This document shows positions 6,768 to 13,790 of a stretch of 17,404 nucleotides of DNA, in pieces. Positions within the stretch are counted from its first letter, which is position 1, and each line of letters opens with the position of its first letter. Origin of the DNA: an uncultured Bacteroides sp. (GTDB lineage Bacteria; Bacteroidota; Bacteroidia; Bacteroidales; Bacteroidaceae). Location of the stretch: the NCBI GenBank assembly GCA_902388495.1, contig CABMPP010000048.1, forward strand, positions 1 to 17,404, written 5' to 3'. The translations under genes and the position numbers were made by a program. The notes below the pieces were generated by a model, which worked only from the letters and a program-made list of their open reading frames with translations, had not been told where the DNA came from and ran no database searches.

Positions 6768-9665
6768 ATGCAGAAACTATTGTCTTTGCCGCCTAACCTG
6801 GTGTCGGCATTCTATGAACTGGAAGATGTGGACCGTACAGAATGGTTCTGTACTTCGGACCCGGTAGGGATGAAACTCGGATCGGGTGGGGGAACAACCT
6901 GGCTCTTGCGGGAATGGCAGAGGAGCCGGGAAGCAAGAATTATCAAAGAAGAGCATGCTCTATCTGCCGCAACCCCCATGTTACCGGCCGAAAAGCGTAT
7001 CCTGCTCCATGCCGGAGGGCAAAGCCGACGTCTGCCGGGGTATGCACCTTCGGGGAAGATACTGACGCCGATACCGGTCTTCCGTTGGGCGCGGGGACAA
7101 AAGCTGGGGCAGAATCTACTCTCTCTTCAACTGCCGCTTTACGAAAAGATAATGGAGCGGGCGCCGGAGAAGTTACGTACGCTCATTGCCAGCGGCGATG
7201 TATATATCCGTGCCGAGAAACCTCTGCAGGAAATACCCGATGCAGACGTAGTATGCTACGGTTTGTGGGTAGACCCGGTGCTGGCCACGCACCACGGCGT
7301 GTTCGTTTCGGACCGTAAGCAACCGGAATCGCTGGACTTTATGCTGCAAAAGCCTTCTTTGGAAGAATTGGAAAATCTCTCCAAGTCCCATCTGTTCCTT
7401 ATGGACATCGGCATCTGGCTGCTGAGCGACCGTGCAGTGGAGCTGCTGATGAAGCGCTCGCAAAAAGAGGGCGGTGCTTCGGACAAGAACATCCCGTATT
7501 CAGACCTCAAATATTACGATTTATACTCCGACTTCGGCTTGTCTTTGGGAAATCATCCGCGCATTGCAGATGAAGAACTGAACAGCCTTTCCGTTGCCAT
7601 ACTTCCCTTGCCCGGAGGCGAATTCTATCATTACGGAACGAGTCGCGAACTGCTCTCCTCGACCGTCACCTTGCAGAACAAGGTCCACGACCAACGGCAG
7701 ATTATGCACCGCAAGGTGAAACCTAATCCCGCCATCTTTGTGCAGAATGCAGAAGTACGCGTCTCCCTTACCCCGAAGAACGACAGCCTTTGGATAGAGA
7801 ACAGTTTTGTAGGAGCCTCATGGACTCTTGGCGCCCGGCAGATTATCACGGGTGTGCCCCGGAACGACTGGCAGTTGGCCCTTCCCGATGGAGTCTGTAT
7901 CGATATAGTACCCCTTGACGACAAACGTCGGGCGGTACGTCCTTATGGTTTCGATGACGTTTTCAAGGGAGATATCCGCGAAGAAAAGACATTGTTCCAG
8001 GGAATACCTTTCCGGGTCTGGTTGGAAGAAAGAGGACTGACAACGGAGGATATTGCAGGACGCAAGGACGATATGCAGGCTGCCGCCATCTTTCCGATAG
8101 TAGAGAACGAGGGGCAGATGGGAAAAGTGCTTCGCTGGATGGTGTCCGAACCCGGCCTGGCCGAAGGAAAAGAGATCTGGCTGAACAGCCGGCGAATCTC
8201 CGCCGATGAAATCTCCGCACGGGCCGACTTGCGTTTGCTGTACGCACAGCGGGAGCGCTTCTGCCGGGGAAACTGGGAAGTGCTGGCGCGCAACCATGAA
8301 AAGAGCGTCTTCTATCAGCTCGACTTGACAGACGTTGCCGGCGAGTTCCATAAATTCGGGCTGGACAAACCCGAAGTCCTGCCTGCCGATGCCCCCTTGA
8401 TGCAGCGCATTCATAACCGGATGCTGCGGGCACAGATTGAGAAACTGAACGGAAAAGATTTCAAGACAGACGAACAAGCCGCCTTTGGCCTGTTGCGCGA
8501 AGGATTGCTTGCCGATTTGTATGAACACAAAAGCACTCCCCGCCTGAATATATATAGCGACCAGATAGTATGGGGACGCAGCCCCGTGCGCATAGACATG
8601 GCGGGCGGATGGACCGACACTCCTCCATACTCCTTGTTTGCCGGCGGAAGTGTAGTGAACATTGCCATCGAACTGAACGGTCAGCCTCCTTTGCAGGTAT
8701 ATGTGAAGCCTTGTGCCGAACATCGCATCGTGTTGCGCTCCATCGATATGGGCGCTATGGAAGTGGTGAATACATTCGAAGAGTTGCAGGATTACTGCAA
8801 GATAGGTTCTCCCTTCTCCATTCCGAAAGCTGCGCTGGCGTTGGCGGGCTTTCTTCCGGCTTTCTCCGAGACGGTCTATCCTTCGTTGGAGAAGCAGTTG
8901 GAGGCTTTCGGCACGGGCATCGAACTTACGCTGCTCTCTGCCATACCTGCCGGTTCCGGTTTGGGCACAAGCTCCATATTGGCGTCAACCGTGCTGGGTT
9001 CGTTGAGCGACTTTTGCGGACTGATGTGGGATAAGAACGAGATATGCCGTCGCACGCTTGCCCTGGAACAACTGCTGACGACCGGTGGCGGTTGGCAAGA
9101 CCAGTACGGCGGTGTACTGCAAGGCATCAAACTGCTGCAAACAGAAACCGGCTTTGCCCAGCAACCGCTGGTGCGCTGGTTGCCCGAACATCTGTTTACG
9201 CATCCCGAGTACCGGGACTGCCATCTGCTGTACTACACCGGCATCACCCGTACGGCAAAAGGAATCCTTGCCGAAATCGTACGCTCCATGTTCCTCAACT
9301 CTTCCCTGCACCTGAGTCTGCTCGAAGAAATGAAAGCCCATGCACTCGATATGGCAGAAGCCATCCAACGGAACGATTTCCGGAGCTTCGGTGCATTGAC
9401 AGGCAAAACGTGGATGCAGAACAAAGCATTGGATTGCGGAACGAATCCGCCCGCCGTGGAGGACATCATCCGTCAGATAAAGGACTATACATTAGGATAT
9501 AAATTGCCGGGAGCCGGTGGCGGAGGCTACTTGTATATGGTAGCGAAAGACCCGCAGGCAGCACTCCGCATTCGTGAGATACTGACACGGAACGCACCGA
9601 ACCCAAGGGCCCGGTTTGTGGAAATGTCTTTGTCGGATAAGGGATTTCAGGTATCACGCTCTTAA
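6768..9665 (+). CDS. fkp: Bifunctional L-fucokinase / GDP-L-fucose pyrophosphorylase
   Basis: A 965-aa cytoplasmic enzyme of the fucose salvage pathway. It phosphorylates L-fucose to fucose-1-phosphate, then joins it to GTP to make GDP-L-fucose for fucosylated capsule and glycoproteins. The N-terminal part is the pyrophosphorylase with a nucleotidyltransferase-like loop LLHAGGQSRRLPGYAPSGK from residue 79. The C-terminal part is a GHMP kinase with WGRSPVRIDMAGGWTDTPP from 602, the phosphate loop PAGSGLGTSS at 727-736 and LPGAGGGG at 913-920. The chain can be followed against the B. fragilis Fkp (949 aa, from memory) from MQKLLSLP to GFQVSRS. This homology fixes the start at ATG 6768, not the in-frame TTG at 6723. 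The extra residues come mainly from small insertions near 45-75 and near 240-250. It stands alone between a terminator and the convergent rlmH gene, whose stop lies 11 nt beyond its own. Confidence 0.97.
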   Translation: MQKLLSLPPNLVSAFYELEDVDRTEWFCTSDPVGMKLGSGGGTTWLLREWQRSREARIIKEEHALSAATPMLPAEKRILLHAGGQSRRLPGYAPSGKILTPIPVFRWARGQKLGQNLLSLQLPLYEKIMERAPEKLRTLIASGDVYIRAEKPLQEIPDADVVCYGLWVDPVLATHHGVFVSDRKQPESLDFMLQKPSLEELENLSKSHLFLMDIGIWLLSDRAVELLMKRSQKEGGASDKNIPYSDLKYYDLYSDFGLSLGNHPRIADEELNSLSVAILPLPGGEFYHYGTSRELLSSTVTLQNKVHDQRQIMHRKVKPNPAIFVQNAEVRVSLTPKNDSLWIENSFVGASWTLGARQIITGVPRNDWQLALPDGVCIDIVPLDDKRRAVRPYGFDDVFKGDIREEKTLFQGIPFRVWLEERGLTTEDIAGRKDDMQAAAIFPIVENEGQMGKVLRWMVSEPGLAEGKEIWLNSRRISADEISARADLRLLYAQRERFCRGNWEVLARNHEKSVFYQLDLTDVAGEFHKFGLDKPEVLPADAPLMQRIHNRMLRAQIEKLNGKDFKTDEQAAFGLLREGLLADLYEHKSTPRLNIYSDQIVWGRSPVRIDMAGGWTDTPPYSLFAGGSVVNIAIELNGQPPLQVYVKPCAEHRIVLRSIDMGAMEVVNTFEELQDYCKIGSPFSIPKAALALAGFLPAFSETVYPSLEKQLEAFGTGIELTLLSAIPAGSGLGTSSILASTVLGSLSDFCGLMWDKNEICRRTLALEQLLTTGGGWQDQYGGVLQGIKLLQTETGFAQQPLVRWLPEHLFTHPEYRDCHLLYYTGITRTAKGILAEIVRSMFLNSSLHLSLLEEMKAHALDMAEAIQRNDFRSFGALTGKTWMQNKALDCGTNPPAVEDIIRQIKDYTLGYKLPGAGGGGYLYMVAKDPQAALRIREILTRNAPNPRARFVEMSLSDKGFQVSRS

Positions 9666-9676
9666 AAAGTTATAAC

Positions 9677-10150
9677 TCATTCGTGATGATACGGCCCTCC
9701 ATTCAGTATCGTCATCGCCCGGTAGAGTTGTTCTACAAAGATGAGGCGCACCATCTGGTGCGAAAAAGTCATGCGGGAGAGTGACATTTTCTCGTGGGCG
9801 GCTTCATATACTTTCTGCGAAAATCCGTAGGGGCCTCCGATGATAAAGACCAGCCGTTTGTTCACGGTGTTCATCTTGCGCTTCATATAGTCGGCAAACT
9901 CTATGGAGCGCATTTCTTTTCCACCCTCGTCCAGCAACACGATGACATCGCCCGGTTGGAGTGCCTTCAGTATCAGTTCGCCTTCTTTCTCCTTCTGCAC
10001 TTCCATGGAGAGGCTCTTGGTGTTTTTCAGTTCGGGAATGACTTCCATCTCGAACGAAAGATAGCGCCGGGTGCGCTGCACGTAGTCGTTGATGGCCGTT
10101 ATAAAGTGTTGTTCTACAGTTCGTCCTACGACGAGTAGAGTCGTTTTCAT
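9677..10150 (-). CDS. rlmH: 23S rRNA (pseudouridine1915-N3)-methyltransferase RlmH
   Basis: A 157-aa SPOUT methyltransferase that uses SAM to methylate N3 of pseudouridine 1915 in helix 69 of 23S rRNA. Diagnostic motifs are LLDEGGKEMRSIEFA from 72, the SAM-binding loop FIIGGPYGF at 102-110, and the C-terminal knot region SLSRMTFSHQMVRLIFVEQLYRA ending in GGPYHHE, the conserved terminus of the family. Length is normal (155-159 aa). The chosen start is the ATG complement at 10148-10150, giving MKTTLLVVG; an upstream in-frame extension to 10186 would add residues not seen in the family. It converges with fkp and diverges from the DUF4783/nadC operon. Confidence 0.97.
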   Translation of the reverse strand: MKTTLLVVGRTVEQHFITAINDYVQRTRRYLSFEMEVIPELKNTKSLSMEVQKEKEGELILKALQPGDVIVLLDEGGKEMRSIEFADYMKRKMNTVNKRLVFIIGGPYGFSQKVYEAAHEKMSLSRMTFSHQMVRLIFVEQLYRAMTILNGGPYHHE

Positions 10151-10174
10151 GCTGGTTCCGTTTTGATTAGCGCA

Positions 10175-10182
10175 CAAAATTA
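10175..10182 (-). promoter_or_regulatory. Candidate -7 box for rlmH
   Basis: On the minus strand the sequence reads TAATTTTG followed by T, a full match to the Bacteroides -7 consensus TAnnTTTGY, 24 nt before the rlmH start codon. The nearest upstream TTTG (complement of 10207-10210) lies 24 nt away, slightly farther than the usual 19-21, so the call rests on the -7 element. Confidence 0.45.
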
Positions 10183-10193
10183 GCATTTTTTTA

Positions 10194-10222
10194 TTGTATT
10201 TTGCGACAAATGCTTACCTTTG
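10194..10222 (+). promoter_or_regulatory. Promoter of the DUF4783-nadC operon
   Basis: TACCTTTG at 10215-10222, followed by C, is a perfect Bacteroides -7 element (TAnnTTTGY). A TTG at 10194-10196 lies 18 nt upstream as a plausible -33 element. The start codon ATG 10245 follows 22 nt after the -7 box. The promoter sits back to back with the rlmH promoter in a 94-bp divergent spacer. Confidence 0.65.
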
Positions 10223-10244
10223 CCTATCATTAATACTTGTGAAA

Positions 10245-10637
10245 ATGAATAAACGAGTAGTTTTGTTGTTGACCGGTCTCCTCATTTGGGTGTCCTCGCT
10301 CTCGGCTCAGGACGCTCCGGTAGGAGTGATCAGTGCCTTCAAGGAAGGGAACTCTCAGGAACTTAACAAGTATCTGGGTGACAAGGTCGATCTGATTATT
10401 CAGAATAAAACGACCCATGCCGACAAGCGGACGGCGGAAGGAACCATGGCTGCTTTCTTCTCCAACCACAAGGTCGGCAATTTCAATGTGAATCATCAGG
10501 GCAAGCGCGATGAATCAGGTTTCATCGTCGGTACCTTGACGACTGCGAACGGAAACTTTCGGGTGAATTGTTTCTTTAGAAAAGTACAGAACCAATATGT
10601 GATACATCAAATAAGAATCGATAAGACAAATGAATAA
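10245..10637 (+). CDS. Secreted DUF4783-family protein
   Basis: A 130-aa exported protein. The signal peptide MNKRVVLLLTGLLIWVSSLSAQ has a probable signal peptidase I site after SLSA. The mature part (GVISAFKEGNSQELNKYLGDKVDLII ... NFNVNHQGKRDESGFIVGTLTTANGNFRVNCFFRKVQNQYVIHQIRID) matches from memory the Bacteroidetes DUF4783 family, which is thought to adopt an NTF2-like fold; its function is unknown. Start ATG 10245 was chosen because it gives a clean signal peptide and follows a good promoter; an upstream TTG at 10194 lies inside the promoter. The last 8 nt overlap nadC, suggesting coupled translation. This gene order may only reflect operon sharing, because no role in NAD synthesis is visible. 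Confidence 0.85.
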   Translation: MNKRVVLLLTGLLIWVSSLSAQDAPVGVISAFKEGNSQELNKYLGDKVDLIIQNKTTHADKRTAEGTMAAFFSNHKVGNFNVNHQGKRDESGFIVGTLTTANGNFRVNCFFRKVQNQYVIHQIRIDKTNE

Positions 10638-11478
10638 AGAAGAAGAATTGATAGACAGGTTGATTGACCTGGCTTTTGCCGAGGACATCGGCGACGGTGA
10701 CCATACCACCCTCTCGTGCATCCCTGCCACGGCGATGGGCAAGTCCAAACTCCTGATTAAAGAAGCCGGTATCCTTGCCGGTATCGAAGTTGCCAAAGAG
10801 GTGTTCCGCCGCTTCGACCCCACTATGAAGGTGGAGGTGTTCATCAACGACGGTGCCGAAGTGAAACCGGGTGACGTGGCTATGATTGTGGAAGGCAAGG
10901 TGCAGTCTCTGTTGCAAACCGAGCGCCTGATGCTGAACATCATGCAGCGCATGAGCGGCATTGCTACCATGACCCACAAGTATGCCGAGCAGCTGAAAGG
11001 CACGAATACCCATGTGCTCGATACCCGCAAGACTACTCCGGGCATGCGCATCCTCGAAAAGATGGCGGTAAAGATAGGCGGCGGCGTGAACCATCGCATC
11101 GGCTTGTTCGACATGATTCTGCTGAAAGACAATCATGTGGACTTTGCCGGCGGCATCGACAAGGCCATCAACCGTGCCAAGGAGTATTGCAAAGAGAAAG
11201 GTAAAGACCTCAAAATAGAAATCGAAGTGCGTAACTTCGACGAGTTGCAGCAAGTGCTCGACCTGGGTGGCATAGACCGCATTATGTTCGATAACTTCAC
11301 ACCCGAAATGACCCGGAAGGCTGTTGAGATGGTAGACCACCGTTACGAAACTGAATCTTCCGGCGGTATCACCTTCGATACGCTGCGCGACTATGCCGAA
11401 TGTGGCGTAGATTTTATCTCGGTAGGTGCTCTGACCCATTCCGTAAAGGGACTGGACATGAGTTTTAAAGCATGTTGA
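10630..11478 (+). CDS. nadC: Nicotinate-nucleotide pyrophosphorylase (carboxylating), quinolinate phosphoribosyltransferase
   Basis: A 282-aa cytoplasmic enzyme of de novo NAD synthesis that converts quinolinate and PRPP to nicotinate mononucleotide, CO2 and pyrophosphate. Visible motifs are AEDIGDGDHTT at 17-27, ERLMLNIMQRMSGIATMT at 98-115, the quinolinate/phosphate-binding DTRKTTPGMR at 131-140, GGGVNHR at 150-156, LKDNH at 165-169, IEIEV followed by the phosphate-loop segment IMFDNF, and the C-terminal SGGI...GVDFISVGALTHS. Length is typical. nadA and nadB are not in the window. It overlaps the preceding secreted-protein gene by 8 nt and is followed by a gene-free region with hairpins. 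Confidence 0.97.
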   Translation: MNKEEELIDRLIDLAFAEDIGDGDHTTLSCIPATAMGKSKLLIKEAGILAGIEVAKEVFRRFDPTMKVEVFINDGAEVKPGDVAMIVEGKVQSLLQTERLMLNIMQRMSGIATMTHKYAEQLKGTNTHVLDTRKTTPGMRILEKMAVKIGGGVNHRIGLFDMILLKDNHVDFAGGIDKAINRAKEYCKEKGKDLKIEIEVRNFDELQQVLDLGGIDRIMFDNFTPEMTRKAVEMVDHRYETESSGGITFDTLRDYAECGVDFISVGALTHSVKGLDMSFKAC

Positions 11479-11480
11479 CA

Positions 11481-11563
11481 AAGGCCGCAAGCCTTCATTA
11501 CAGCATAACAGGAAAGCCTCTCATAAGTTTGCCATGATATTGCAATCCTTATGAAAGGCTTTC
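11481..11563 (+). terminator. Hairpins after nadC, possible terminator without a T tract
   Basis: A small stem AAGGC/GCCTT (11481-11495) is followed by a large one: arms 11512-11527 and 11548-11563 pair over 16 positions with a single mismatch (GAAAGCCT...CTTATGA) around a 20-nt loop. No T run follows on either strand, so a classical intrinsic terminator is not supported. mRNA 3'-end stabilisation, Rho-linked termination or a remnant mobile repeat are alternatives. Confidence 0.45.
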
Positions 11564-11595
11564 TGCTTAATAATCAGGGGAGTATCTGCGTCGGC

Positions 11596-11705
11596 GAAAC
11601 AGATGGTCTGTTCGGACGAAACAGATGATGTGTTCGAGGCAAACAGACCATGCGTTTGGGGCAAACAGATGATGCGTTTCGACGCGATAGATAATGCATT
11701 AGGAA
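11596..11705. repeat. Five degenerate 22-nt tandem repeats
   Basis: Units lie at 11596-11617, 11618-11639, 11640-11661, 11662-11683 and 11684-11705 with no gaps. The core is AAACAGATGATGCGTTT followed by a G-rich spacer; the fifth unit is the most diverged. Unit length is not a multiple of three, so this is not a coding repeat. Part of unit 1 (ATGGTCTGTTCG) is nearly the reverse complement of part of unit 3 (CAAACAGACCAT), so units 1 and 3 could pair around unit 2. The array ends 3 nt before the ATG at 11709. Confidence 0.75.
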
Positions 11706-11708
11706 GAT

Positions 11709-12419
11709 ATGAAAAATATAAATTGGAGCAAAGTAAAAACGATTGTCAAAGGCTGGAGGCTCGGAGACTTTGTGCGGCAAATTGCTGTGGTGGTGATTGG
11801 TGTGGTGATTACCTTTATGGGGAGTGATCTGATTACTCAGAATTCCGAAAAGAAGGATATACGGTCTACCATGTCGCTGATTAGGGATGAACTGAAAAGC
11901 AATCGGGAGAAATATGAAGATATAGTAGCGGAGTTTAGTGAGGATGAGGCTCTTTCCACTTTATTGGCGGAGCACGACTTGAAGATACGGACTATACCCG
12001 AAGATTCATTGAAGCAGTATGCCAATGTATTGGGACATATTCGTGGTTTTAGTTATACCCAGAATGCATTGGATATACTCAAAAGCTCTATGTTGATGCA
12101 GAAAATCCCGGATAAAGATTTGCTGTTGCAGTTGACTAAGGTTTATGATGTACTGAATGGATTTAAGCTGACTATGGATGCATATTATGAGATGAAAGAC
12201 CAGATTATGACACCTTTCAATTTGGCCTTGACCGATGAACAAATGCATCGGATCTATGAAGGAGGATATGGAGCATGGGATATTTACCTTGCTAATTTAT
12301 CGGTACGAAACTTCGTCAGGGTTGCACAGATGTATTTCACTCCCGACTATGTAGAAAATGTGGGAAGAAGAATAGATAAGGTGATACAGATGCTTGAAGA
12401 AAAATATCATTTAGAATAA
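11709..12419 (+). CDS. Single-pass membrane protein of unknown function, paralogue 1
   Basis: A 236-aa protein that I do not recognise as a characterised family. A basic N terminus with GWRLGD at 15-20 leads into one transmembrane helix (about 22-40, RQIAVVVIGVVITFMGSD). A mostly helical acidic domain with RDELKSNREKYEDIVAEF near 59-76 follows and probably lies in the periplasm by the positive-inside rule. The layout (N-terminal helix, then a charged helical domain) recalls the DUF6090-type proteins of Bacteroidota, but that link is only an impression. The next gene is a clear paralogue 6 nt downstream. The start codon directly follows the tandem-repeat array. No catalytic motif is visible. 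Confidence 0.8.
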   Translation: MKNINWSKVKTIVKGWRLGDFVRQIAVVVIGVVITFMGSDLITQNSEKKDIRSTMSLIRDELKSNREKYEDIVAEFSEDEALSTLLAEHDLKIRTIPEDSLKQYANVLGHIRGFSYTQNALDILKSSMLMQKIPDKDLLLQLTKVYDVLNGFKLTMDAYYEMKDQIMTPFNLALTDEQMHRIYEGGYGAWDIYLANLSVRNFVRVAQMYFTPDYVENVGRRIDKVIQMLEEKYHLE

Positions 12420-12425
12420 AACATT

Positions 12426-13130
12426 ATGGGACAGAACGTTTGGGATAGAATAAAAGCTACGGTACATGGCTGGAGGTTGGGAGACTACTTCCGTCAGTTC
12501 AGCATCGTAGCGGCAGGTATTATCGTTACCTTTTGGGGAAGCGATAAAATAACGGAGCATAGCCGCCAAAAGGAAGTACGCGCAACGATGCAACTGGTAG
12601 CGGAAGAACTGGAGTACAATAAGGAGGAACTGCGTAAAATAAAGCGGTTGCTGGATATTGACGTACACATGAGCACTGTGTTGTCGGACCACAATATGGA
12701 TGTATCTAAAATACCTGGAGATACTTTATGGAAGTATGGCAAGCTTTTTAATAATTTTGATGATTTCTCTTATAGAACCGATGCATTGGATGTGCTGAAA
12801 GGTTCCTCATTAATGCAGTATATCCCTGAGAAACGTATGTTGCAGGATGTGATGCAGGTCTATTTTTATTTAGGAAGGAAAAAGAAGGATGTGGGTGATT
12901 ATTATAAGATAAAGAACGATGTGCTGATGGGGCTTGCCTTTTCTGCGGGAAGAGAGAATGTCTTGAGTGAGGGCCGTACTTTTAAGGATGAAGTCTCCTA
13001 TCTTTTGAAACATGATAATTTTATCAACTTCGTCATCATGGTTCCCGGCTTCTTGTATTGGGATGAGTTTGATGAACTGGATGAAATGCTTGACAAGCAA
13101 ATTAAGGTATTGAAAGACAAGTATAAATAA
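12426..13130 (+). CDS. Single-pass membrane protein of unknown function, paralogue 2
   Basis: A 234-aa protein with the same plan as the preceding gene, clearly from an old duplication. GWRLGD at 15-20 and the helix ending TFxGSD at 35-40 are at identical positions. Later shared blocks are RxTMxLxxxEL, an IPxD segment near 96, and FSYxxxALDxLKxSxLMQxIPxK near 115-137. Similarity fades towards the C terminus, where this copy has more aromatic and lysine residues (KHDNFINFVIMVPGFLYWDEFDEL). The 6-nt spacing implies one transcript, and the two products may form a heteromeric complex in the inner membrane; this is an inference. No known function. Confidence 0.8.
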   Translation: MGQNVWDRIKATVHGWRLGDYFRQFSIVAAGIIVTFWGSDKITEHSRQKEVRATMQLVAEELEYNKEELRKIKRLLDIDVHMSTVLSDHNMDVSKIPGDTLWKYGKLFNNFDDFSYRTDALDVLKGSSLMQYIPEKRMLQDVMQVYFYLGRKKKDVGDYYKIKNDVLMGLAFSAGRENVLSEGRTFKDEVSYLLKHDNFINFVIMVPGFLYWDEFDELDEMLDKQIKVLKDKYK

Positions 13131-13153
13131 TCTCCATACTTTAACTTCTTTTT

Positions 13154-13218
13154 TGAATTAATTCAGCAGCATTTTTCGGAATGCTGCGTCTAACTAACAA
13201 ATGACGCGAAGAGGCGTC
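13154..13218 (+). promoter_or_regulatory. Structured leader upstream of the ECF sigma operon
   Basis: The 108-nt spacer holds a 12-bp perfect palindrome TGAATTAATTCA (13154-13165), a stem GCAGCATT/AATGCTGC with loop TTTCGG, and three alternating complementary blocks: GCGTC (13186-13190), GACGC (13203-13207), GCGTC (13214-13218). The middle block can pair with either neighbour. The first stem could be a terminator for the preceding gene pair, but it lacks a T tract. No clear TAnnTTTG box was found. Confidence 0.4.
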
Positions 13219-13238
13219 CGTAAAAACGAGCACTGACA

Positions 13239-13790
13239 TTGGAAAATGAGATAGAACTGATAGAGGGCTGCCGGGCAGGAAAAGATTCCGCACGTCGGGA
13301 ACTGTATACCCTTTATTCCAAGCAGATGCTGGCGGTGTGCTACCGCTATACGGGCGACATCGATGCGGCCCATGACGTATTGCACGATGGTTTTATCAAA
13401 ATCTTCACCCACTTTACTTTTCGTGGAGAGTGTGCCTTGAGCACTTGGGTGACGAGGGTGATGGTGACGCAGTCCATCGACTACCTGCGCAAGCGGCAAC
13501 GCTTCAGCCAACTGGTGGTGAACGAGGAGCAACTCCCCGATATGGTGGACGAAGCAAGCATTGCCGAGACCGGCGGCCGTCTTTCCGAGGAAGTGCTGAT
13601 GGCATTTGTGGCAGAACTTCCCGATGGATGCCGAACCGTTTTCAACTTGTATGTGTTTGAAGAGAAGTCGCATAAGGAAATTGCCGAGTTGCTCCACATC
13701 AAGGAACATTCGTCGACCTCGCAACTGCATCGTGCCAAGAATTTGTTAGCAAAAAGAATTAAAGAATATACTGAGTATGAGAGAAAATGA
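13239..13790 (+). CDS. ECF-type RNA polymerase sigma factor
   Basis: A 183-aa sigma-70 family factor with only regions 2 and 4. Region 2 spans about 22-88 with CYRYTGDIDAAHDVLHDGFIKIF and the -10 recognition part STWVTRVMVTQSIDYLRKRQR. Region 4 spans about 118-172 with LPDGCRTVFNLYVFEEKSHKEIAELLHIKEHSSTSQLHRAK, a helix-turn-helix. It would direct transcription of an envelope-related regulon and probably of its own operon. The start is TTG at 13239: an in-frame stop lies at 13221-13223, and the next in-frame ATG (residue 30) would cut into region 2. The end overlaps the next gene by 14 nt, and that product has the features of its cognate anti-sigma factor. Confidence 0.92.
   Translation: MENEIELIEGCRAGKDSARRELYTLYSKQMLAVCYRYTGDIDAAHDVLHDGFIKIFTHFTFRGECALSTWVTRVMVTQSIDYLRKRQRFSQLVVNEEQLPDMVDEASIAETGGRLSEEVLMAFVAELPDGCRTVFNLYVFEEKSHKEIAELLHIKEHSSTSQLHRAKNLLAKRIKEYTEYERK

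Noticed and set aside
7818..8723. A 301-codon open frame antisense to fkp
   Set aside because: It lies wholly inside the well-supported fkp gene and has no recognisable domain; long antisense frames are common in GC-richer Bacteroides genes.
10576..11490. A 304-codon open frame antisense to nadC
   Set aside because: It mirrors the strongly conserved nadC gene; its His-rich composition is typical of an antisense shadow.
11596..11705. CRISPR array
   Set aside because: The 22-nt units are directly adjacent with no unique spacers and are degenerate; no cas gene is nearby.
11603..11827. Open frames across the 22-nt repeat array on both strands
   Set aside because: The repeat unit is not a multiple of three, and the frames run into the start of the membrane-protein gene; no protein family is visible.
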